Origin: Mercurialis annua | Lineage: Eukaryota > Streptophyta > Magnoliopsida > Malpighiales > Euphorbiaceae | Direction: 5' to 3' | Assembly: GCF_937616625.2 (NCBI RefSeq) | Contig: NC_065575.1 | Coordinates: 5,525,501 to 5,589,500, forward strand | DNA length: 64,000 bases | In this document: one piece after another, positions 12,285 to 24,777 of the stretch | Position numbering within the stretch: position 1 is the first letter of the stretch | Layout of the letters: every line of letters starts with the position of its first letter | Program-made: the position numbers and the translations under genes | Notes under the pieces: model-generated | Told to the model about the DNA's origin: nothing | The model's input: only the letters and a program-made list of their open reading frames with translations | Databases searched by the model: none

Positions 12285-15200
12285 TAAACACTATTTTCAC
12301 AATATAACTCGCAAGTTTTAAACAAAACATTTTTTTTGAAAAATCTCACTGATAAAATTTAGTTTACATAATTGTGCGCCACGGTGATGACAGCTCTCAT
12401 CACCAAAGAGTTGCATTCAACCCTAATAATTTAATGGCGTGACGAATGTTCTAAATGCATGTATCAATTATTTATTTCTCTTTTAATTAATGATCATACT
12501 CAATGCTCAATGCAGTTTCCTATTCATGGCATTTCAATGCATGTTCATGACATGTCTGGGCACAATTACGTGATAAAAACATTTCAATTTCTTTAAGAAG
12601 TTAACATTTGAAATCAATTTTTTTCTTCGAAATATGTTTTAGACATTACACTCTGTGAGACGTGCACTCGTCCATCTTGATATATTTGTCCACCTCCATT
12701 ATCTTAATCCACCAATCGGAATCGTCATTAATGAATTCTCTCGCATCAACAATGGAACTAAAATTTTACCTAGCAACGAATTCTACCTCGAACAAATTGA
12801 AGATTTTCCAAAGACAACAAAGCAACACGACCGCCTTCACAGCTCCACTATCAGTTTTGGTATATCGCCGATCTAAGAGAACACAGTATATTACTACACT
12901 GATCAACCTATAACACAGTTTCCACATTCTTTTCCAGAATGCTAAAAGCCGAAAGATTTTGATACTACAATTTATCACAAACGAGCCCGACGTAAAAATG
13001 CATAACGCTCGAAATTTCCACGCACGAGGCAAACACTAACGAGAAAAATTATTCCACCGATGCTGAGTAATATAACTCATATCGCCTTCCTCTGACCAGG
13101 ACAGATTCATAATTCGAATCTGCAAACAGCTCTTGAGAATCGCTCCTCAAATTTAATGATAGGAAAATTAATTACTTCGATTTCCAGGGTCAAACGCTAG
13201 ATCCGGCTAAAACAATTATAACATCAAAACTAATCGCAGGGTAAAAGAAAACAAATGTTCGAAATGCACATCGACACCAATACCAAAATTATGCCAAAGA
13301 AAACTAGCGAGAAATACCCTCACGTGCTACTCCACACAATGAGGTCAACGAGGACAAAAACTGATATGGCTTAACTTAATCAAACACGAGATATAATAAT
13401 AATAACATAGCAATATAGATCAAGAATTGTTCACACATCCGATAAACACTTGAGCATCTTACAGTAAAACAATTACTCAATAAGATAGGTAACCAATATA
13501 AATTTCAAAGGATTAAGCATAGAACATCTTATGTGATCAACAAATGGTAGCAACTCAAACAGTCCAACAATGACTAAACTATCGAGTCAAATAAAAACAT
13601 CCAATCAGATTAAAAACATTATTACTGTAGATAGTGAAAATAATATTTTAGGATATCGTGTCCAAACTACCCATTTAACTTTTTGCATCAAACCACCAGT
13701 TAGGTAAAAATAATTTTCTTAAAGTAATTTAAAACCAATACGTGGCCAACAACGTAATTCACAAATCGTGAAAAAGATTTTTCGGTCAAAAATCATTTAA
13801 ACCCAAAACAATGTCAAGCCTGACAAATATTTAAAAAAAAATCTAAGCTCTCGGGCAAAAACAGGAGTACTCTCAAACAATTTAATGCCAACAACATCAT
13901 TAAAGCATAATAGCCAAAATATATTACACAAGTGAAAAGCAACATCATCAAGATAAGGCAACTAACATCATACCCAAGTATGACATAAGAAAAATTACCA
14001 ACATAAGATTTCCCGAGAAATCAAAAGCAATTAATTCACTCAAGTGAAATAACATCAATATAATAAAATAAAAGCATAATTAATGACTGACTTGACGCAA
14101 TCCTATCGGTGTAGGCAGAAAGTTTTAAAATCATAAGATGACGTTTCAAAAGACAAGACACGAGTCATAATTCCGCAGTAGTACCTATGACTCAATAACA
14201 AACTTAACAGAGTAAACACATAGCAAACAAATGGCCTTGGTTTGAAACCAAAGCTTTGATACCAAATTTGTCACGACCCAATTTCATGGATCGCGACCGG
14301 CGCTAGGGTATGGGTATGGTTGTACCAAAACCCGTAGCAAACCTTGCGGAAAACAACCATTCATATAAATGTGTAGAAAATCCAATGCTCGGTGGCAACC
14401 GAGACTCCAAATTAAACTAACAGTTTAAATATAGTTACTTCCATTAAATAATGAATCACCAAAGTTAAACAATAATAATGTCAAAGCATTATATAAAGTC
14501 AGTCAGACCAATCCGACAAACAAACTTGAATAATAATAAGGACTTCTAATTACTACTGCGGTCTAAGAATAAAATTAGTTTGACAACTTGATTAAAATAA
14601 ACCTCCGAGGAATAAAGAATCGGAGATCAGCAGACTCGCTCAAATAATAAACCTGGAAAATAGGGAAACAACGGGGTCAGATATACTGAGATGAGTTCGC
14701 AATACTATTAACATTTATTAAGTTTTAAAATCCTTAAATCAAAACCTTTTATACTAATATAATATGATTATGGAATAACAGTATTGAAATGATCCCAGCT
14801 TAAGTATGACATACATACTGATAAACCCAGAGTGGACGGGAACAAATCCTCGTCATATACCAGCGTAAGCAAGACATTAGTCTGCCGATTCCAGAGTACT
14901 TACCGGTGCACACAGTCTCGATACAAGCCTATCGAGTAGCTCGTTCCAATCCAGATCCATAATCCGTAAAACAGTTCAAAACATTTATAATACTAAAATA
15001 TGATGCGGTACTTAATAAAGAGGTAAATAGCACTACAAACTCACGTAGGACTAGCATCTTAAACACGAGCAGTCGACGGGTCTAAAACATTAATTAAGTT
15101 GAAAATTCATTCAACCCCTAACTCTAATAATACTAGACACCACGTAGGACTAGCATCTTAAACACATTCAAAGAACAATATTCGAACAAAAGTAATCTCA

Positions 15201-15340
15201 AAGTCAAAGTACAGATACATCCCACCAATCCAATAACTAGTTAAGCTTAGGTGAGTTCTCGATAAAAACAAACCACGGTAATTATTAATTTAGATATCAT
15301 CTTTTGAAATCCAAAGAAAATCTCAGAGTAGTGTGTTAGC
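12285..15340 (-). mobile_element. Older truncated LARD family member (interior plus partial LTR)
   Basis: 14269-15340 is about 1.07 kb of a diverged LTR starting TGTCACGACCC. It shares blocks such as CGGCGCTAGGG, GGCAACCGAGACT and GGGGTCAGATATACTGAGATGAG with the young LTRs. A decayed primer-binding site (complement TGGTATCAAAGC) sits just left of it, followed by a related non-coding interior (12285-14268). The LTR breaks off before its far end, and the second LTR and half of the interior are missing. It shows no coding frame with a known domain. Orientation is minus, like the young copy. Whether it inserted into the gypsy relic or is a deletion derivative of a larger coding element cannot be decided here. 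Confidence 0.75.
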
Positions 15341-15369
15341 CATTAATCAAGTGAAATAGTATATTAAAT

Positions 15370-17170
15370 TTACTCAAACCTGTGGATATGATGCCTGGGG
15401 TGTCGCCCCGGAGGTTGAACCGTAATGCTGTCTTCCCCAATAGTCCGCCTGGGGTCTGTCCGAGGTCCCCCCACCTCGGTGTGAAAAAATAAGGGCTCTG
15501 GGTTAGGGTACACATGCTCTGGACGAGGCTGTGGAGGCACTCTGGGTGGCTGTCGACGCCGTCCTCTGATATTATTCCACTCCGGACGCTTCAAAACAGA
15601 TATTATTCCACCAGCGCGATCCAAAATAATTGCTACTTTTCATTGCTTGATAACATGCTCCCGGAGATGACTCAAAAAATATTCATAGCTTGCAGCGCTC
15701 TCGGATTCGACAAGTGCAAAGGCAAGTGGCATTATGTGGTTGTTTCCATCTATTGTCGATGCAATCAACAGGGTCATTGTATATTTCCCGTACAAATGAG
15801 TCCCGTCGACGAATAAACAGGTTTTAAAAAAGCAAATACAGTTGTCATCGGGTAGAAGGTCCAAAACATTCTGCTAAACATCCTCATTCGAGGGTTTTCA
15901 ATTTGGTTTGTGTAAATTACATCGCCTGTTTAATAGAATTTGCATATAATTACAGTCGGCAACTAATTGTCTTGGCATGGAAAAAATTACATAAACATAG
16001 TGCTTAAAAACATACCCTCTGCATGCCAGAATGATCCGGGATTTGTGACCTTCACATTGGCCATGAAGCTACAAACCTCGGCGAAAGAGTCATTCCAGTT
16101 CCCGTAAACACTGCATATTGCCTTCTCCTTAGCTAACCAAGGTCTTTTATAGGTAGGCATTGCAAAAAATCTTTCCCAAATACAAGCCAAGAGTGTCTTG
16201 ATGCGTATGTCGCGTTGTTCCAACACCTGGTCCTTGATAAAGTCTGCAATTCGGCTGGCCCCAAAATTCCGATGGTCGCGACCTGTCACAAAATATTTGC
16301 ACATGTGTGGCCCCTTATATTTTGTCAGGGTCCATGTATGAGTTGCTTGTAGCTTAGTGGCCCGCACCCACCATCCGCAGCTTTCGTTGTGTCGGCAAAC
16401 CAACACGACTGTCTTGGGGGTGGTCCGATGAAACTGGTGCTCCTTCCTCATAGCCATTGAATAAGCGGTCGCACAGGTCTGAACAGCATCGCGGCTTTTG
16501 AAGATCATCCCCGTTTGAAACTCCATTCCAGGCTACCAAGTAAAATTGGGGATCTCACCCTCATTCAAGTCAACAACAAAATCGTCAACATTTACACGGC
16601 AAACGTGTTCGAGAAGATGCGACTGGTACTGAGTTTGTTCTCTCCTAAATTGGCCACTTCTAACTCGGCATCGATGTCTTCTGTATCATCTTCGTCGCTC
16701 CCGTAAAAGTTTTCTTCATCTTCTTCATCACTGCTCCGTACTGACTCACAGTCCCACTCTGACTCACTCGAATTGCTCAATTCCAATTGTTCCAGCAAAA
16801 TTTCAGTTCCACCCAAAATCCAGTACTCCACGTAGAACTCCATAATCCGTAGATTCTGACATCTCACAGCTTCGGTTAGTATTCCAAATAAGTGGTTATT
16901 GTCCTGCACTAAAAAGAGTGCGTACGAATCTTCTTCACCCTTTACAAATTTAGGCAGTCTTAATAAAATTTGTGTAATCCCCACTTATGAGTTAGTAGAG
17001 TTCGATCCACTACAAACTGCTCTTTTACAAATGTTAACCAATTCTTCGAAATTCATTCGTACACTAAGTGGCATCTCTACTCGACAACCACCGTGATATT
17101 CTACTCCACGGGGAGAGTTTACAATTTGCCCATTGAACCATATTAGAAACGATAGATTGAGTGTCGTCAT
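15370..17170 (-). pseudogene. Decayed Mutator-like (MULE/MuDR) transposase
   Basis: The minus strand shows the MuDR-type order of domains. An N-terminal region starts MTTLNLSFLIWFNGQIV at 17170 and is followed by an acidic Ser/Asp/Glu-rich linker (about 16640-16800). Next comes the MULE zinc-binding DNA-binding domain with VCRHNESCGWWVRA and HMC (16240-16450), then a region ending NPGSFWH. The transposase core follows, with MFWTFYP, VDGTHLYGKY (first catalytic Asp) and ILDRAGGIISVLKR (second Asp). It is dead: TAA at 16985, TAG near 16535, a frameshift at the T-run near 15835 and TGA near 15637 interrupt it. After the second Asp region the frame runs into a Pro/Arg-rich tail, with no third catalytic Glu and no SWIM zinc finger. 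Terminal inverted repeats were not found. Confidence 0.85.
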
Positions 17171-17276
17171 TACTACACATTTTTTAACAAAAATTAAATT
17201 ATCTATTTTTAGTATTTGTTCACAAATTATGCTAGCAATTTCAAATGTATAGCATTTTTAACGATATTTTACTTAC

Positions 17277-17830
17277 AATAAATAATTATAATAATTATAA
17301 ATTTATAATATTTCTCTAAATTAGACTAATCCCTAACATGTTATTAAAATGCAAATAATTTTTATAATTATATAAAATTATTTAAATTATAACATTATTC
17401 TAAATTATAATAAATTTTTACATATTTAATATTTTGACAATAAAATACAAAAAAATCCTAAATAATTATGAATTTATAATATTTCCCTAAATTAGATTAA
17501 TCCCTCACATTTTATTAAAATGCAACTAATTTTTATATATGCTAAAATCTTTAAATTATAACTTTATTCTAAATTATAATAAATTTTTACATATTTAATA
17601 TTTCAACAAAAAAATACAAAAAAACCTAATAAATAATTATAACAATTTTGAATTTATAATATTTCCCTAAATTAGACTAATCCCTATCATGCCATTAAAA
17701 TGCAACTAATTTTTATTTAATTATAACATTATTTTAAATTATAATAAATCTTTACATATTTAACAATTCGACAATAAAATACTAAAAATCCTAATATTTT
17801 TCTATATTTGATTAATCCCTAGAATTTTAC
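17277..17830. repeat. AT-rich tandem repeat, period ~170-180 bp, about three copies
   Basis: Units recur with the core AATTTATAATATTTCCCTAA followed by TTAGACTAATCCCT, ATTAAAATGCAA and ATAATAAATTTTTACATATT, at about 17299, 17470 and 17651, plus a degraded partial unit near 17790. The array lies just upstream of the MULE transposase (minus strand) and may be part of that element's subterminal region. Confidence 0.7.
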
Positions 17831-18129
17831 AACTAAACTAAATTTTTTAAATTATGAGATTTTTTTAGTTTGAACTAATTTTTAACCTCTTGTAGTCCTC
17901 AGAAAAATAATGCATAAAATAATACGCTGTGCGGTTGTAATATTGCAACACATTTCTCCGATATTCCAAAATTACAAAACCGCAAATTTAAACTGAGAAA
18001 ATTTTGGGTAAAATTTTTTTTTAATAAAAAAAATGTAAAAAACTGGGGAGGGAAGAAGAGAAGAAAGTATTGTGATTTTGGCAGTGACTTTTGTCGTTTG
18101 GGTGTGCTGGTTGCACACCCAATTTATAG
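17831..18129. other. AT-rich intergenic DNA
   Basis: No gene or RNA recognised. A short GA-rich stretch lies near 18045-18070. Confidence 0.4.
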
Positions 18130-18375
18130 AATTGCGGACACAATCATTGATTCCCAGCAAATCACTGATTCCCATGTGGGAAAAATGACCACGGACAGTG
18201 GTCATTGATTCTCACATGGCAATCAATGTCCACTGACTGAGTCAGTGGTCATTGATTTCCACATGGGAATCAGTTGATTCCCGTGTGGGAATTATTTAAT
18301 CACCTGATTATGCGTTAATCAGGTGATTAAATGAATCCGCAATTATAAATTGCTCATAATTGCGGATTGGGTGGG
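18130..18375. repeat. Cluster of consecutive hairpins
   Basis: Several palindromes follow each other. CACTGACTGAGTCAGTG lies near 18230. TAATCACCTGATTA pairs with TAATCAGGTGATTA around a 5-nt spacer near 18298-18331. AATCCGCAATTAT pairs with ATAATTGCGGATT near 18334-18368. Repeats of TGATTCCCACATGGGAATCA-like sequence lie at 18150-18290, and CAGTGGTCATTGATT occurs twice directly. This looks like the terminal or subterminal part of a foldback or MULE-type element, but no element ends or target duplications could be assigned. Confidence 0.6.
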
Positions 18376-18420
18376 GAGGCACTATCCGGAAAATAAATTT
18401 TTAAGAGGCAATTATTTGGA

Positions 18421-18954
<534 letters not shown>

Positions 18955-19596
18955 CAGAAATTTTCATGCTTCCACCAAGCGTCCATAGAGCGAAAAGATT
19001 TTGGCCTCCAGTCGTCCTCCCATAAAAATTGAGAAAAATCAGTATCGAATCCAAATTCACAAGTATAGTACTTAGTCCCACAACAATTAAAAGTTCGGTA
19101 ATTTGAAAGATTTCTGATTTTTCCATTGAAATTTCATCCAAACAAGTTAGAAAGTAATTGATTAAATTCTAAAAATGAAATTGAATCTCACATGAGGCAT
19201 TTGCCATATATCTCATATATTACTTCTACCGCGAATATTTATAAAATTGAGGGAAAAGGGTCAAATAAACCCCTAACGTTTAACGTATAGGTCAAGTATG
19301 AGCTATAATACATAGGAGGGCCAAAATACACTATGTAATATATAAAGTAGGCAATTTTAAGAATTGGGGGGGGGGGGGGGGAATTGTAAAAATTAAAAAA
19401 CTTGATACTAATTATAACAATTTTGAAAATTTGGAGGGGGCAATGACACTCCCATACCTCCCCCTCCCTCCGTCATTGCCCACACGACAATTATCATTTA
19501 TTCTAACAAGTATACCCATATTATTAGAGAAATTTGCAGCGTCAATATTGGTTTAATATCCCAAATATGAGCTATAACATTTTTTAAAAAAAATTA
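18955..19596. other. Non-coding region with a 16-base G run
   Basis: No gene recognised. It contains an unbroken run of 16 G at 19366-19381 and further G-/C-rich stretches at 19433-19475, unusual in this AT-rich setting. A stretch from about 19258 (AGGGTCAAATAAACCCCTAACG) resembles the end of a MITE, but its partner end is not visible. Confidence 0.5.
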
Positions 19597-19605
19597 GCAT
19601 TGTTT

Positions 19606-20022
19606 GGGTTATTAGCCAAAATGGTATCCAACCTTCGCACATTGTATCAAAATGGTACCCAACCTTTAATTTGTATCAAAATAGTATCCAACCTTCTAAC
19701 ATTTGTTTCAAAATGGTTTTTTAGACATTTTTCAGCCTTTTTTGATGACGTGGTAACCAGAAAAATAATTTTTTATTGATGTAAAATAAGAGTTCGTTTT
19801 AATTTTTTAAATTATATAAAATTTTATTTGTCATAGGATGTGGCAAAAATATAAAAAAATTAGTTTTCTGGTTGCCACGTCATCAAAAGTGGCCGGAAAT
19901 TGTTTAAAAAACCATTTTGATACAAACGTTAGAAGGTTGGGTACTATTTTCATACAAATTAAAGGTTTGGTACCATTTTAATACAAGGTGCGAAGGTTGG
20001 ATACCATTTTGGCTAATAACCC
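19606..20022. mobile_element. MULE-type MITE, 9-bp TSD GCATTGTTT
   Basis: A 417-bp element starts GGGTTATTAGCCAAAATGGT and ends in its exact inverse complement. Long inverted arms are themselves built of imperfect subrepeats (AAAATGGTACCCAACCTT-like). A 9-bp target duplication GCATTGTTT flanks it at 19597-19605 and 20023-20031, the Mutator-superfamily signature. It is non-coding and non-autonomous. It sits exactly at the 3' end of the receptor-kinase coding region and supplies that gene's present stop codon. Confidence 0.93.
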
Positions 20023-23000
20023 GCATTGTTTACTTGGTGTCATTTGGCTTGTGCTTGCAACTTCTCCGATTCCCCGACGAGGTCGAGTACCCAAAACTTT
20101 TCTTCTGATAGAAGATAGTTGAGCAACAACGTCATCAATATTTAATCGCTCTTGTGGTGATTCAGAAGAACATGAAATTCCAATTTCAAATATTGAGATC
20201 AAGCACTCGATAAGTATATGATTTGCGTCTTCTCTGAGTTGCAAATTGGGATCTATAATTGGAATTACTTGTTCAGGCAAAGCTCTCTCGACAAAATTGT
20301 GGAGACTTAGCCCGTCTTTAAATATGTCGTCAGTTGGTCTCTTTCCCGTGAACATTTCTAACAAAAGTATGCCAAAGCTAAATACATCACCTGATGTTGA
20401 AGCATCAGTTCCTAAGCCATATTCTGAAACATAGAAATCATAAATTATTAGGTAAGTGTATCTCCTTATAAAAGTATAAGTTTATAACATTGATGAAAAT
20501 ACAGATAAATTTTATATTCAATTATTTTTATAACATTTATGAAAATACAGATAAACTTTAAAAATTCTATTTATGATTTTATAAAGATATGTAAGTTTCT
20601 AGAGCTAATAAGATTATGTCATTAAATCTTATACTAATAGCATTATTTAAAATGTTAAATTTATAATAGGAGCAATTGCTACTGTACTTCCTATGAAGAT
20701 CCATATTGGTCAACTCTAAATTTTGTCACCTATTTTAAATTGTCACTGAAATCTCAATTAGTGTCTTTTTAATACCTAATCTCTTATTTTCATTTAGAAC
20801 AAAGTACATCAATATTTTCAGACGAAATTAAACTATAATGAGAACTGTGTTGAAGCATATTTCTTAAAAATATTGTTTTCATTTTAAGAATATGACATCA
20901 TGACAGTTGATATGGAAGTACATATTATAACTTAATGCTTCACCAAGTTATCATGTCGGTTTGATTTAGTCGGAAAATATTTGATCCTAATCATGATCGT
21001 AAACTTGGAAAAAAAAATTAACAAGGTTATAAAATAAAACTAATTAAAGATTAATTACCTGGAGGACAATAACCAATCGTTCCTATTGCTCTAAGAGAGT
21101 TGCTTTGACCAGTAGAAGATTGTGATATTTCTGAAGAAAGAAACTTGACCAACCCGAAATCCCCTACATGAGCAGTCATTTCCTTATCGAGAAGAATATT
21201 ACTTGGTTTTAGATCACAATGAACAATCGGTAGTGTTCCAGAATGGTTGTGGAGATACTCTAGTGCAGAAGCTACATCTATCGCAATATTTAATCTTTGA
21301 TCAATATTTAAATTCTTTTGATAAGTCGGATGTAACCAATCGTGTAAGTTTCCGTTATCCATGAACTCATAGACCAAAGCTTTAAAATCATTGCCACGAT
21401 AATCTACACCAGAACAAGTAGTGAGCACTTTGACGAGATTTCGATGTCTGACGTTCCTTAGCACTTCGCATTCAGCTAGAAAACTTTTCGACGCTCCTCG
21501 ATGCATAAGATTAACCACTTTGACTGCAATTATAAGTCCGTCTTGCTCAAGAACTCCTTTATACACCGATCCAAATCCACCTGAACCAATTAAATTCTCC
21601 GAAGAAAATTCATTAGTCGCTTTAAGAAGATTCTGATAAGTCAACCTTAACATCTCATTCTCAAAAGAGCTTAATATTATAGAAATTTCTTTTCTTTTTC
21701 TCGACAACCAAATAAGTAAACACGCGGCAAGTAGTAACGATGCACTTATAGATACCGAAACTATAATTACTTTTCTTCTTTTCTCTTTTACGCTTTTCGG
21801 TTCTTCAGATTCGCAAGCCGAAAGGCCTAAATCACTAATCCCACCACATAATTTATTGTTTCCTTGTAGATTTATTACAGTTCCATTTTCAAAGATTCCT
21901 TTTGTCGGAACTATACCTTCAAAATCATTATAAGATAGATTCAACCACTGTAGTAAAATAAAACCCTCCAAAAACTGTGGAATCTGTCCCGACAAATTGT
22001 TGTAAGAAAGATCTAAAACCGTAAGGCCTCTCAATGAACTTAAAGAAGAAGGAATTGACCCTTGAAAGAAGTTATTACTCAATGAAAGCGTTACTAGACT
22101 AATACAACTTCCAAGACCAGTAGGAATCTCATCGGATATTAAGTTATGTTCAAGAAATATCATTCCTAATTGTTTTAAGTTGCTTACTTCATCTGCAAGC
22201 GACCCGTTCAAACGATTGAAAGATAAATACAAACCCCGTGTTAAAGAAGAAATTCTGAATATCTGTCGAGGTATAGGACCGGTAAGATTGTTGTGATGAA
22301 GAGCTAACTCTAATAAATTCGAGCAATTTCCGATGCTCGAAGGGATCATGCCTTGAAGATCGTTGTATTGTAGACGAAGTTCAATCAAATTCGTCAAGTT
22401 TCCAACAGAAAATGGAATGGTTCCACCGAAATTGTTATGTCGTAAATGAAGTTTCTGTAAATTCATAACCTTTCCAATGGTGGAAGGAATTTTACCTGAG
22501 AGTAAATTCTCTGAGGCAGTGAAAACTTTTAGGTTAAACAGAAGGTCAATCTCGTTCGGAATCTGTCCATGTATTCGATTTCGAGCAAAGTTAATGGTCG
22601 TTATCGTCTTCGAGAAGTTGGCTATGTAATCTGGCAGCTCTCCGCCGTAGTTATTATCGTTTATGAATAACTGCTTTAAAACGGTGGCGTTGGTCAGGTG
22701 GAACAGAAACGATAAGTCGTCAGCTTTACCGCTTCCCAAATGGTTATGACTCAACCCTAAAACTACAAGTTTATTCAACTTTTCAAGAGAAGGGACAGCT
22801 CCGGTAAGATTATTTGAGTTCACTTGAAAGAGTTCAAGATTTGAAGCGTTTGAAATGGAAGTCGGAATTGAACCGGTGAATTGATTAGAAGAAAGCGAAA
22901 GATATTCGATTTGCGGTACAGAGTCGACTAAGCTCACGGGAAGAAATCCATGGAAGTCATTCGTGCCTAAGTCTATAGCCTGAATCAACGAGATATTGAA

Positions 23001-23777
23001 GATGGAAGAAGGGATTAAACCAGAGAGTTGATTAATAGCAAGCCCTAAAGTTCTTAAACTTATCAAATTCCCCCAGGATTCAGGTAAAACTCCATGAAGT
23101 TTGTTTTCGGAAGCAATGAATGTCTCAAGAAATGACAGATTTGCAAGAGATGGAGAAATTGTTCCGGTCAGATTGTTTGTTCCCAAACTGATTACTCTAA
23201 GCTTCGTCAAATTGATTAGCTCTAATGGAATATCACCTTCAAGATTGTTGCTACGTAAAACAAGAGATTCAAGATTAGAACAAGAAGATAAGTTTGTAGG
23301 AATTTTACCGGTGATCAAGTTATTGGGAAGAAACAATACTTGCAGTCTACGTAAACGGCCGATTTGGGGAGGGATCTCGGAACGGAAGGCATTATTTTCG
23401 AGATATAATTCGCGTAAAAAGCTTAAGTTGCCGATATGTGGTGATATCGAACCTGAGAGTTTTAGGGTTCTTAGGTCTAAGATCGTCACTCTCTGATGTT
23501 TACTCCCGCATGTAATACCGTACCACCGGCAGAAATGATAGGAGTTGTTCCACGAACTCATGACGCCGAGAGGATCATCGGTTATTCGAGCCTTGAATTG
23601 TAGTAAAGCTAGCCTGTCTGTTTCGTTACTAAGCTTGGGTATAATGGAAAAAGCTCCATTGATTAGGGTGAATTGCAAGAGATGAATAACTGTAAGAAAG
23701 TTGAAGAAATATGATGATAAAGATAGAGATAAGTTACGGGTTCCATGTTCATGTCTCATTTTTTTAGAATTTTTCAT
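19978..23777 (-). CDS. LRR receptor-like kinase, subfamily XII (Xa21/EFR/FLS2 type), tail altered by a MITE
   Basis: Two exons: 23777-21059 and 20423-19978 (intron 21058-20424, GT-AG), giving 1,054 aa. An N-terminal signal peptide precedes the LRRNT with the paired-Cys CRWYGITC segment. About 20 extracellular leucine-rich repeats of the LxxLxLxxNxLxGxIP type follow, then a transmembrane helix at about residues 669-690. The cytosolic Ser/Thr kinase has GSGGFGSVYKG (~731), AVKVV (Lys ~753), VHCDLKPSN (~852) and GDFGL (~872). HCD in place of HRD makes it a non-RD kinase, the class typical of pattern-recognition receptors. Known relatives sense microbial ligands; this one's ligand is unknown. The activation segment reads GYCPPEYG where GYxAPEYG/GYAPPEYG is usual. 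The last 14 residues come from the MITE inserted immediately before the original stop, so the ancestral protein was probably 1,040 aa. The gene otherwise looks intact. Confidence 0.93.
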
Positions 23778-23817
23778 AGCTAATTATTTGATACTTAAAT
23801 TCAACGTTGAGGAAGCA

Positions 23818-23828
23818 ATATTTATAAG
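23818..23828 (-). promoter_or_regulatory. Probable TATA box of the receptor kinase
   Basis: The complement reads CTTATAAATAT about 45 bases upstream of the ATG at 23777, implying a short leader. A second supporting core element was not identified. Confidence 0.45.
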
Positions 23829-23960
23829 GTGCAATCTAACCAAGTTGTGTGAAATTTTTAAATTGGCCAAAGGTTAAGCAATTGTTTAAATTTCTCAGAA
23901 AGAGCACATTAAGCTCTTCTAGTTCTATTGTTTGCCATTTATTGCCTATCATATTTTTAA

Positions 23961-24420
23961 GGCTTAAGGTCTGAAAAACTACCGACCTTTCAATTTTTTT
24001 TCAATTGCACCCTCACTTTGTAATTTCTTCAATATCACCCTATTTCGTATTTTTGGCTTTCAATAGCACCCCGACCTTGTAAAACAGTCAATTTTATCCT
24101 ATTTGTATTTTTGACTTTCAATAGCACCATAAATCAACAAATTAAACTCATTTATGGAGGACTTATTTGAATTTTTTTTTAAGTTAAAAGTCTTGTTTAA
24201 AAGTGTCCAAGTAGAAAAAAGTATGATTTCACCTTGAATTTAGTTTTTTTGAAAATTTTCATCCTTATGGTAATAAAATCATCTAACGTTTTTAATTTAG
24301 AGTGCTATTCAAAGCCAAAAATACAAAATAGGGTGCTATTGAAAAAATTACAAGGTGAGGGTGTTATTGAAAAAAATTTGAAAGGTCGGTAGTTTTTCAG
24401 ACCTTAAGTCTATTTTTAAT
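23961..24420. mobile_element. MULE-type MITE, 9-bp TSD TATTTTTAA
   Basis: A 460-bp element whose left end GGCTTAAGGTCTGAAAAACT is mirrored at the right end (complement GACTTAAGGTCTGAAAAACT). Perfect 9-bp target duplications lie at 23952-23960 and 24421-24429. The arms contain imperfect repeats of CAATAGCACCCTCACCTTGTA-like phrases. It is non-coding and lies about 180 bp upstream of the receptor kinase start, inside its likely promoter. Confidence 0.9.
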
Positions 24421-24777
24421 AATTTATGTTTGTGTTTTGAAGCGTGAAAATTTTAAAAACATTGAAATTAGGGGTGAGCTCAGTTTGGTTTGGTTTGGTT
24501 CGGTTATAAATTACCGGAACCACCTCTATAAAATTCAAAACAAAATATTTTTAGTTCAGATTATGGTTTTTTAGTTCAGTGAACAAAAATTTCAGTTTGG
24601 TTTGATCTGAATCAGGAAAACGTAATTTTTTAATTTACTATCATTAAAACTATATTTATAATTATTATTTTTATTAAATATAATGATTATTAGTAATGAT
24701 TTAATATTAATTTATAATAAATTGTAATTCAAAGTTCAAACAAGATAAAAATATTAACGACCTAATCAATTTATTTA
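24421..24777. other. AT-rich spacer with half of a hAT-like MITE
   Basis: At 24471-24610 AGGGGTGAGCTCAGTTTGGTT and later GGTTTGGTTCGGTT resemble one end of the GGGGTG(T/A)GC family seen complete at 29688 and 36947. No matching second end was found. The rest is AT-rich with no gene. Confidence 0.35.

Noticed and set aside
15370..15624. Separate Pro/Arg-rich protein gene
   Set aside because: It is in the same frame as the MULE transposase, just past an in-frame TGA, and begins with the second catalytic-Asp region. It is the aberrant tail of that pseudogene.
23101..23496. 131-codon plus-strand open frame opposite the receptor kinase
   Set aside because: Antisense shadow of the LRR coding region; no domain of its own.
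23961..24420. piggyBac-type element with TTAA target duplication
   Set aside because: TTAA at the ends is palindromic and part of the inverted repeat. A perfect 9-bp duplication just outside fits a MULE-type element better.
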